Below, one piece after another: positions 22,014-28,685 of a stretch of DNA of 31,284 nucleotides; the stretch's first letter is position 1; the number at the start of each line of letters is the position of its first letter. The stretch comes from GCA-2746235 sp049609225 (lineage in GTDB: Bacteria; Planctomycetota; UBA1135). A program made the position numbers and the translations under genes. The stretch spans positions 1-31,284 of the forward strand of contig JBMYYH010000030.1 in assembly GCA_049609225.1 (NCBI GenBank), given 5' to 3'. The notes below the pieces were generated by a model that searched no databases, was not told the DNA's origin, and was given only the letters and a program-made list of their open reading frames with translations.

Positions 22014-25000
22014 ATGCCCCGCCGGACCGACCTTCAATCCATCCTCATCCTCGGTTCAGGCCCGATCGTCATCGGTCAAGCCTGCGAGTTCGACTATTCC
22101 GGAACCCAGGCGATCAAGGCGCTGAAGGAAGATGGCTTCCGGATCATCCTGGTCAACTCGAATCCGGCAACCATCATGACCGACCCGGAGATGGCCGATG
22201 TCACCTACATCGAGCCGATCACTCCCGAGTTCGTCGCCAAGGTCATCGAAAAGGAGAGGCCCGATGCCATCCTCCCCACCCTGGGTGGACAGACCGCACT
22301 GAATGTCGGTCTCGCGCTTGCCGAAGATGGCACGCTGGAGAAGTTCGATTGCGAGATGATCGGCGCCCGCGCGGATGTCATCCATAAGGCAGAGGACCGC
22401 GATGAGTTCCGTCAGGCGATGGACAAGATCGGACTGGGGTCGGCGCCTTCGGAGATCGCGCACACCATGACCGAGGCACGTGCGGCGATGGAGATCATCG
22501 GCCTGCCTTGCGTCATCCGCCCCGCCTTCACCATGGGTGGTTCCGGCGGCGGCATCGCCTACAACGTGGAGGAATACGAAACCATCATCGCGCGCGGACT
22601 GCGCTTGAGTCCGGTCAGCGAGGTGTTGGTCGAGAAGAGCCTCATCGGTTGGAAGGAATACGAGATGGAGGTGATGCGCGATAAGAAAGACAACTGCGTC
22701 ATCATCTGCTCGATCGAGAACCTCGATCCGATGGGTGTGCATACCGGCGATTCGATCACGGTCGCGCCTTCGCAGACCTTGACGGATCGCGAGTTCCAGC
22801 GCATGCGCGATGCGAGTTTCGCCATCATGCGCGAGATCGGGGTAGAGACCGGTGGCTCCAATGTGCAGTTCACCGTCAATCCTGAAAACGGCGAGTTGCT
22901 GGTGATTGAGATGAACCCGCGCGTATCGCGGTCCTCGGCGCTGGCTTCCAAGGCAACGGGTTTCCCGATCGCCAAGTTCGCGGCCAAGCTGGCCGTCGGC
23001 TACACCCTGGATGAGATCCAGAACGACATCACCAAGGTCACGCCGGCATGTTTCGAGCCGTCGATCGACTATGTGGTGGTGAAGATGCCGCGCTTCGCCT
23101 TCGAGAAGTTCCCGTTGGCGGATAGCACTCTTGGCACGCAAATGAAGTCCGTGGGTGAAACCATGGCCATCGGTCGTACCTTCGAGGAAGCTTTCCAGAA
23201 GGCGCTGCGTGGACTGGAAGTAGATCGCTCTGGTTTCTCCGGCAAGAAACGTGAGTTCCTCGCCGAAGAACTGCCGCAGAAGATCGCGCGCCCTGCGCCT
23301 GGTCGTCTGTTCGCGCTTTACGACGCATTCACCAACGGCTACGACATCGAGGAGGTCTATCGCCTTTCCGGCATCGATCGTTGGTTCCTGACTTTCCTCC
23401 AACGTCTCGCCCTGACCGACCGCTCCTTCGACGAGATCTCGCTCGACAGTGTCGATGCGGATCAGATGTGGCAGTGGAAGCGCAGCGGCTTCTCCGATGA
23501 ACGTCTGGCCGAAGCTTTTGAAGTGGAACACTCCGCTTTGCGCGCCCGACGCGAGGAGTTGGGCGTGAAGCCGGGTTATCGCTTGGTGGATACCTGCGCC
23601 GGCGAGTTTGAAGCAGCCACCCCCTATCTCTACTCCACTTACGATTGCAGTTCGGAAGAGGTCGAGGTGCATGCCACCGACAAGGTGATCATCCTTGGTG
23701 GTGGTCCGAACCGCATCGGCCAAGGTATCGAGTTCGATTACTGCTGCGTGCATGCCTCCCTTGCTCTGCGCGAGATGGGCATCGAGTCGGTGATGGTGAA
23801 CTCCAACCCGGAGACGGTCTCCACCGACTTCGACATCTCCGATCGCCTCTACTTCGAGCCCCTCACGCATGAGGATGTGTTGTCGATCTGCGAGCGCGAG
23901 AAACCGCGCGGCGTGATCGTGCAGTTTGGTGGGCAGACTCCGCTGAACCTGGCGTCGGATCTGGAGAAGGCTGGAGTACCGATCTTGGGCACTCCTGTCG
24001 AAGCCATCGACCGCGCGGAAGACCGCGGACGCTTCAGCGAGATGTTGAATCTGCTGGGTTTGCGTCAGCCGGCCAACGGCATCGCGACCAGCCCGGATCA
24101 GGCTTCGGTCATCGCCAACAACATCGGTTATCCGGTGCTGGTGCGTCCTAGCTATGTGCTTGGCGGCCGCGCGATGGAGATCGTCTACGATGCCCGCGAC
24201 CTGGAGCGCTACATGAACGAGGCTGTGATGGCTTCGCCTGAGCGTCCGGTGTTGATCGACCGTTTCCTCGAAGATGCGGTGGAAGTCGATGTCGATTGCA
24301 TCAGTGATGGCACTGAAGTCGTCATCGGCGCGATCATGGAGCACATCGAGGAAGCCGGCATCCACTCCGGCGACTCGACTTGCGCGATTCCGCCGATCAC
24401 CTTGTCGGAGTACATCCTTGAAGAAATCCGGGAGGCGACCAAGGCGATGGCGTTGGAGCTGGGCGTCGTCGGCTTGATGAATGTGCAGTTCGCCGTCCGC
24501 GGGGAAACGGTCTACGTGATCGAGGTCAACCCGCGCGCTTCGCGCACTGTGCCTTATGTGGCTAAAGCAACGGGCGTGCCCTTGGCGGCCTATGCCACGC
24601 AAGTCATGGCTGGACGCAAACTCGCCGAACTCGGCGTGCAGGAAATCGTGCCGGAAGAGCACATCGCGGTGAAGGCTCCGGCCTTCCCCTTCGCCAAGTT
24701 CGCAGGTGCCCGCGCCGACCTCGGCCCGGAGATGCGCTCCACCGGTGAAGTGATGGGCATCGACAAGAACTTCGGCCTTGCTTTCGCAAAAGCATCCGAT
24801 GCTGCAGGACGCACTCTTCCCACCGAAGGCCGCGTATTCCTGAGTGTGAAGGATGCGGATAAGCGCAACGTCATCATGGTCGCGCGCAGCCTGACCGAAA
24901 TGGGATTCACCCTGGTCGCGACCGGCGGTACCTTCCAGATCCTGAAGCGCCATGGCATCCCGGTCGAACGGGTCAACAAGGTGCATGAAGGTCGCCCCCA

Positions 25001-25247
25001 TGTGGTCGACTTGATCAAGAACCAGGAAGTCGATCTGATCATCAACACGCCACATGGCAAGGTCACGCGGCATGATGATGGCATGATTCGCTCCGATGCC
25101 TATCAAGTGAACATTCCTTGCTTGACCACGATGTCGGCCGCAATGGCTGCTGTTGAGGGCATCCAAGCCTTGAAGGCAGGGGCTACCGAAGTCGCAAGCC
25201 TGCAGTCCTTCTACGGTTTGCCGCAGGCTGAACCCGCGAAGGCATAG
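22014..25247 (+). CDS. carB: Carbamoyl-phosphate synthase large subunit (CarB)
   Basis: A 1077-residue enzyme that makes carbamoyl phosphate from ammonia, bicarbonate and two ATP for arginine and pyrimidine synthesis; the ammonia normally comes from CarA. Both homologous synthetase halves are complete: the first opens with SILILGSGPIVIGQACEFD and contains GGQTALNVG, the second opens with ILGGGPNRIGQGIEFDYC (about 559-576) and contains FGGQTPLNLA. Each has its ATP-grasp. The MGS-like allosteric domain begins around residue 938 (FLSVKDADKRNVIMVARSL) with TGGTFQIL and INTPHGK. Length matches the family (~1070). carA is not adjacent in the window. A long open frame on the opposite strand is a codon-bias shadow. 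Confidence 0.98.
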   Translation: MPRRTDLQSILILGSGPIVIGQACEFDYSGTQAIKALKEDGFRIILVNSNPATIMTDPEMADVTYIEPITPEFVAKVIEKERPDAILPTLGGQTALNVGLALAEDGTLEKFDCEMIGARADVIHKAEDRDEFRQAMDKIGLGSAPSEIAHTMTEARAAMEIIGLPCVIRPAFTMGGSGGGIAYNVEEYETIIARGLRLSPVSEVLVEKSLIGWKEYEMEVMRDKKDNCVIICSIENLDPMGVHTGDSITVAPSQTLTDREFQRMRDASFAIMREIGVETGGSNVQFTVNPENGELLVIEMNPRVSRSSALASKATGFPIAKFAAKLAVGYTLDEIQNDITKVTPACFEPSIDYVVVKMPRFAFEKFPLADSTLGTQMKSVGETMAIGRTFEEAFQKALRGLEVDRSGFSGKKREFLAEELPQKIARPAPGRLFALYDAFTNGYDIEEVYRLSGIDRWFLTFLQRLALTDRSFDEISLDSVDADQMWQWKRSGFSDERLAEAFEVEHSALRARREELGVKPGYRLVDTCAGEFEAATPYLYSTYDCSSEEVEVHATDKVIILGGGPNRIGQGIEFDYCCVHASLALREMGIESVMVNSNPETVSTDFDISDRLYFEPLTHEDVLSICEREKPRGVIVQFGGQTPLNLASDLEKAGVPILGTPVEAIDRAEDRGRFSEMLNLLGLRQPANGIATSPDQASVIANNIGYPVLVRPSYVLGGRAMEIVYDARDLERYMNEAVMASPERPVLIDRFLEDAVEVDVDCISDGTEVVIGAIMEHIEEAGIHSGDSTCAIPPITLSEYILEEIREATKAMALELGVVGLMNVQFAVRGETVYVIEVNPRASRTVPYVAKATGVPLAAYATQVMAGRKLAELGVQEIVPEEHIAVKAPAFPFAKFAGARADLGPEMRSTGEVMGIDKNFGLAFAKASDAAGRTLPTEGRVFLSVKDADKRNVIMVARSLTEMGFTLVATGGTFQILKRHGIPVERVNKVHEGRPHVVDLIKNQEVDLIINTPHGKVTRHDDGMIRSDAYQVNIPCLTTMSAAMAAVEGIQALKAGATEVASLQSFYGLPQAEPAKA

Positions 25248-25275
25248 ACCCTAAAGAGGTTTCACCAGGAGCATC

Positions 25276-25306
25276 TTGCTATGCTCGCGGACGTCCGCCG
25301 TAATCT
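25276..25306 (+). promoter_or_regulatory. Candidate aquaporin promoter containing a 12-bp palindrome
   Basis: In the 104-base gap before the aquaporin gene, TTGCTA (25276-25281) and TAATCT (25301-25306) could serve as -35 and -10, with a long 19-base spacer. The perfect palindrome GCGGACGTCCGC (25287-25298) lies inside that spacer, where a repressor or activator could act. GGTGA (25343-25347) four bases before the ATG is the likely ribosome binding site. Confidence 0.3.
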
Positions 25307-25351
25307 CCCTAGATTGCGGCATCCCCAAATCTTGACGTTCACGGTGACCTC

Positions 25352-26047
25352 ATGAAGAAATACCTCGCGGAGACTTTCGGAACCTTTTGGCTCGTACTCG
25401 GAGGTTGCGGAAGCGCAGTCCTCGCTGCTGGCTTCCCCGACGTCGGCATTGGCTTGCTCGGTGTTTCCTTGGCCTTCGGACTCACCGTCCTGACCATGGC
25501 CATCGCCCTCGGGCATATCTCCGGTTGTCATCTCAACCCTGCGGTTTCGATTGGCCTGTGGATCGGCAAGCGTTTCCCGACCAACCAACTTGCACCGTAC
25601 ATCATCGCCCAAGTAATCGGCGGTCTGCTTGCCGGCGCCGTGTTGTTCCTCATCGCCAGTGGTCAGGATGGATTCGACGCCGCCGCATCTGGATTCGCAT
25701 CCAATGGTTTTGGCGAACACTCCCCTGGCGGTTATTCCATGACCGCCGCATTGATGACCGAGGTCGTCATGACCATGGTGTTCCTGTTCATCATCATGGG
25801 AGCCACCGACAAGCGCGCTCCGGTGGGCATGGCGCCGTTGGCCATTGGCCTGGGCTTGACCTTGATCCACTTGGTCAGCATCCCAGTCACCAATACTTCG
25901 GTGAATCCCGCGCGCAGTACGGGCGTGGCATTCTTCCAGGGTGATTGGGCACTCAGCCAGCTTTGGCTGTTCTGGGTCGCTCCCATCATCGGCGCGGTCC
26001 TGGGTGCAGCGCTCTATCGCGCTATGGCTAGTGAGGACGCGGATTAG
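25352..26047 (+). CDS. aqpZ: Aquaporin Z-type water channel (MIP family)
   Basis: A 231-residue inner-membrane channel with six helices and two half-helices. Both NPA motifs are exact: HLNPAVS (NPA at 62-64) and SVNPARS (NPA at 185-187). The selectivity filter reads F42, H173, T182 and R188, the AqpZ water-specific set; glycerol facilitators would have Gly in the His position. Length equals E. coli AqpZ. It is monocistronic, bounded upstream by the carB end and downstream by a strong intrinsic terminator. A Gly/Ser/Ala-rich loop (about 104-129) between the third and fourth helices is slightly long. Confidence 0.96.
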   Translation: MKKYLAETFGTFWLVLGGCGSAVLAAGFPDVGIGLLGVSLAFGLTVLTMAIALGHISGCHLNPAVSIGLWIGKRFPTNQLAPYIIAQVIGGLLAGAVLFLIASGQDGFDAAASGFASNGFGEHSPGGYSMTAALMTEVVMTMVFLFIIMGATDKRAPVGMAPLAIGLGLTLIHLVSIPVTNTSVNPARSTGVAFFQGDWALSQLWLFWVAPIIGAVLGAALYRAMASEDAD

Positions 26048-26086
26048 GTCCTTCTGAGTCGTCTGGTGGCCTAAAAAACCCTTTAA

Positions 26087-26122
26087 ATGCCCCGAAAAAC
26101 GTTCTTTTCGGGGCATCTTTTT
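26087..26122 (+). terminator. Intrinsic terminator after the aquaporin gene
   Basis: ATGCCCCGAAAA (26087-26098) is perfectly complementary to TTTTCGGGGCAT (26105-26116) around a 6-base loop, and TTTTT follows at 26118-26122. This is the one canonical rho-independent terminator on the plus strand in the window. Confidence 0.9.
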
Positions 26123-26133
26123 CACCTTCTTTT

Positions 26134-26160
26134 CAGATATTCCGGTCTTTAACTGATATT
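26134..26160 (+). promoter_or_regulatory. Direct-repeat element in the cytochrome promoter region
   Basis: CAGATATT (26134-26141) and CTGATATT (26153-26160) are near-identical direct repeats 19 bases apart, 10-36 bases before the cytochrome start in an AT-rich stretch. One copy could be a -10 element. The same octamer CAGATATT occurs on the minus strand upstream of ric (12203-12210). A regulator site is only a suggestion. Confidence 0.3.
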
Positions 26161-26169
26161 TTTGGGGAA

Positions 26170-28128
26170 ATGAGCTTTGCCGCACTTCTACCCATCCTCC
26201 TCCTTGCGCCAGCCGCATCGGCGCAAGTCTCCGGCACGGTGCTCGACCCGCAGGGGCTTCCCGTCGCGGATGCCATCGTCACACTGCAGGCCACGGACCA
26301 TCAAACCACCACAGCCCCGGATGGCAGTTTCAACCTGGCGTCGGCCACTGGTAGCAACACCTTCGTGGTCGCCGCGAAGAAGGGTTGGTTCAACGGTTTC
26401 GTCTACATCACGAGCACGCCGATGCTGGGGGTGCAGATCGATATGGATCCCGTGCCGGCCTGGGATGACCCCACCTACGATCTTCAGGATCCCGCAACCT
26501 GTTCGAGCTGTCACATCGAGCAATATGAAGAGTGGAATGGCTCTCCCATGCAACAGGCGGGAACCAATCTTTGGCTCTACGACATCTATGATGGCACCGG
26601 CACCGCAGGAGGTATGGGTGGTTTCGTCTATGAAAGAGATTCGGTCCACCTCAGTCATGCACCGCACTCCGATTGCGCGCCTTGTCATCAGCCCGTGCCG
26701 TGGGTGAAGACTAAAAATCCTGATCGCCCGCTCGACGACATCAATCAACTCTCCCTCGGTGCCACGCATGGCATCTCTTGCGAGGTTTGTCACAAGATCG
26801 CGCATGTCGATGAGAGCAAAACTGATTACCCAGGCTTGTTCCCGCAACAAACCACCTTCACCAAGCCGCCGCCAAGCAGTGGTGGTCTGCACGAACCCAT
26901 CCAATACGGCGCCCTAGCTGACACGGCCTTCCAAGGCAGCATCATGCGGCCTTCGTACAACCCGCAGATGGGAGCGGCCATGTGCGCGACTTGTCATCAG
27001 GACACCAACGACCACGATGACGATGGTCAGTTCGGCGACCCCGGCAGCATCGTGTCGGAACCGACCTGGGACGAATGGACTGCAAGTGAGTATTCCGACC
27101 CGCAAAGCGTGCATTACGCCACTTGCGTTGATTGCCACATGAAGCCGACTGGCAGTAACTTCGCCAGCACCCTCTCGATCGCGCCGTTCCGCGATGCGGA
27201 GGAGATTCGCGGGCATGACGTCCGAGGAACCACGCCGGAGTATTTGGAGAACGCGGCCGACGTCTTCCTGACCGTGAACCAGGTCGGTACTGTATTGACG
27301 GTGGAGGTCGATGTGGAGAACTCGATGACCGGTCACTCCCTGCCGACGGGCGTCACGGTGCGTAATGTGATTCTCCTTGTAGAGGCCTTCCGCGATTCGG
27401 ATGGTGCGACCTTGAGCCATACTGGAAGTCAGGTGATTCACGATCTTGCGGGTGTGGGTTCGCCTTCCCAAGGCTATTTTGCTGGCCTACCCGGCAAGCT
27501 GTTCGGCAAGCACAATCTGGATGCCAGCGGTGCCGGCCCCGTGTTCTACACCGAAGCCACGGGCATTCTCTTCGATACTCGGATTGAGGCCTTGGCCACG
27601 GACAGCACCAGTTACACTTTCGACGTTCCCGCCGGAACCGGTCCCGTGTCGGTGCGTGCACGCCTGATCTATCGTCGTGCTTACACCTTCCTCACCGATG
27701 CCAAGGGTTGGACCGTCGATGGCAAGGGCAATCCTCTCGCCGACAAGATCGGTCCGGACTTCGGGCACCTGATGGAAGACCGTCGTTGGCCCGACGCCCC
27801 ACTCGTGGTCAGTGCTCCTATCCTCAGCGCCGGCGCTCAAGCAACGGTACAAGCCGAAGGTGCATGGGCTGGCAACAAGGTCGTGTTCGTCTCCTCGACG
27901 CAAGGTACCGGCCTGTTCGCGACCAAGTACGGATTCGACATCGGACTCGCCGATCCAGTGCGCGTACTCGGTCATGCCACCGCCGACGCACAGGGCATCG
28001 CCACTCTCAGTAGCGGTCCCATCCTGCCCGCAGGTACGGCCGGCAAACCGGTCTGGTTCCAAGCCATCGAACGCAAGGGAATCGCCACCTTTGAGTTGTC
28101 CGACGTGCTCGCGACCAGCGTTCAGTAA
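26170..28128 (+). CDS. Exported pentahaem cytochrome c with an N-terminal CarboxypepD_reg-like domain and a C-terminal beta module
   Basis: A 652-residue exported protein. Signal peptide MSFAALLPILLLAPAASA, cleaved before QVSG. Residues about 20-95 form a carboxypeptidase-regulatory-like beta sandwich (SGTVLDPQGLPVADAIVTLQ). Five CXXCH haem sites follow: C111-H115, C169-H173, C204-H208, C272-H276 and C319-H323, in a cytochrome c554/NrfA-like arrangement with extra histidines (H163, H166, H200, H241, H316, H389) as possible distal ligands. MTGHSLPTGV (387-396) resembles the GHxxPTG element that often closes such multihaem domains. The last ~105 residues match the module of the exported protein encoded at 20925. 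It should carry electrons in the periplasm or at the cell surface. The molybdenum hydroxylase genes follow after a hairpin. No catalytic haem motif such as CXXCK is present. Confidence 0.92.
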   Translation: MSFAALLPILLLAPAASAQVSGTVLDPQGLPVADAIVTLQATDHQTTTAPDGSFNLASATGSNTFVVAAKKGWFNGFVYITSTPMLGVQIDMDPVPAWDDPTYDLQDPATCSSCHIEQYEEWNGSPMQQAGTNLWLYDIYDGTGTAGGMGGFVYERDSVHLSHAPHSDCAPCHQPVPWVKTKNPDRPLDDINQLSLGATHGISCEVCHKIAHVDESKTDYPGLFPQQTTFTKPPPSSGGLHEPIQYGALADTAFQGSIMRPSYNPQMGAAMCATCHQDTNDHDDDGQFGDPGSIVSEPTWDEWTASEYSDPQSVHYATCVDCHMKPTGSNFASTLSIAPFRDAEEIRGHDVRGTTPEYLENAADVFLTVNQVGTVLTVEVDVENSMTGHSLPTGVTVRNVILLVEAFRDSDGATLSHTGSQVIHDLAGVGSPSQGYFAGLPGKLFGKHNLDASGAGPVFYTEATGILFDTRIEALATDSTSYTFDVPAGTGPVSVRARLIYRRAYTFLTDAKGWTVDGKGNPLADKIGPDFGHLMEDRRWPDAPLVVSAPILSAGAQATVQAEGAWAGNKVVFVSSTQGTGLFATKYGFDIGLADPVRVLGHATADAQGIATLSSGPILPAGTAGKPVWFQAIERKGIATFELSDVLATSVQ

Positions 28129-28141
28129 CTCGTTAGCAAGT

Positions 28142-28169
28142 GTTTCTCCCCTCCCCTGAGGGGAGAAAC
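28142..28169 (+). terminator. Perfect 12-bp hairpin between cytochrome and hydroxylase genes
   Basis: GTTTCTCCCCTC (28142-28153) pairs perfectly with GAGGGGAGAAAC (28158-28169) around a 4-base loop, 13 bases after the cytochrome stop. No T tract follows, so it may terminate, attenuate or protect a processed mRNA end. Confidence 0.55.
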
Positions 28170-28214
28170 CGATTGGGCCTTGCGCGCCTTCCCCGGCCCT
28201 GGTCTTCTAGGGCC

Positions 28215-28685
28215 ATGGCGAACCTTCAAGTCAACGGCGAAGAGCTCGAGATCCCCGAGCTCGACCCGCAGACACCCCTGTTGTGGGTGTTGCGCGATCA
28301 TCTCCATCTCACCGGCACCCGTTATGGATGTGGCAAGGGTCTCTGCGGAGCCTGTACCATCCAAATCGATGGCACCCCGACGCGCGCGTGCGTCACGCCG
28401 GTTTCAAGTGCTGCCGGCCTGGAGATCACCACCATCGAGGGACTGCGCGGCCCGGTCGCGGATGCAGTGCGCGATGCCTGGAGCAAGGAGAATGTGCCGC
28501 AATGCGGCTTCTGCCAAGGAGGTCAGGTGATGACGGCCGAGCATCAACTGCGCACCGCGCCCGAAGCTCCTGCCGCTCAACGCGAAGCCGCGATGTCCGG
28601 CAACATCTGTCGCTGCGGCACCTACTCGCGGATCAAGAAGGCCCTGGACCGCGCCAGTGAAGACCTGCAGCAGGAGGCGAAGTGA
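28215..28685 (+). CDS. iorA: 2Fe-2S subunit of a molybdenum hydroxylase (IorA-like)
   Basis: A 156-residue subunit with two 2Fe-2S clusters. The plant-ferredoxin-type cluster uses C39, C44, C47 and C59 (GCGKGLCGAC), and the second uses C97, C100, C132 and C134 (CGFCQGGQ and CRCGTY). This is the small subunit of the xanthine oxidase family, passing electrons from the Mo site to an acceptor. The start is the ATG at 28215; the open frame upstream runs into the intergenic hairpin. No signal peptide is visible, so if the complex is exported it rides with the twin-arginine signal of the large subunit. Its TGA overlaps the next ATG (TGATG). Closest match by layout is isoquinoline 1-oxidoreductase alpha; the true substrate is unknown. 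Confidence 0.93.
   Translation: MANLQVNGEELEIPELDPQTPLLWVLRDHLHLTGTRYGCGKGLCGACTIQIDGTPTRACVTPVSSAAGLEITTIEGLRGPVADAVRDAWSKENVPQCGFCQGGQVMTAEHQLRTAPEAPAAQREAAMSGNICRCGTYSRIKKALDRASEDLQQEAK

Noticed and set aside
22056..25166. Very long open frame (over 1000 codons) antisense to carB
   Set aside because: It mirrors carB almost end to end, translates to a His/Asp/Arg-rich sequence with no domain, and is the usual result of high-GC codon bias in a strongly coding sense strand.
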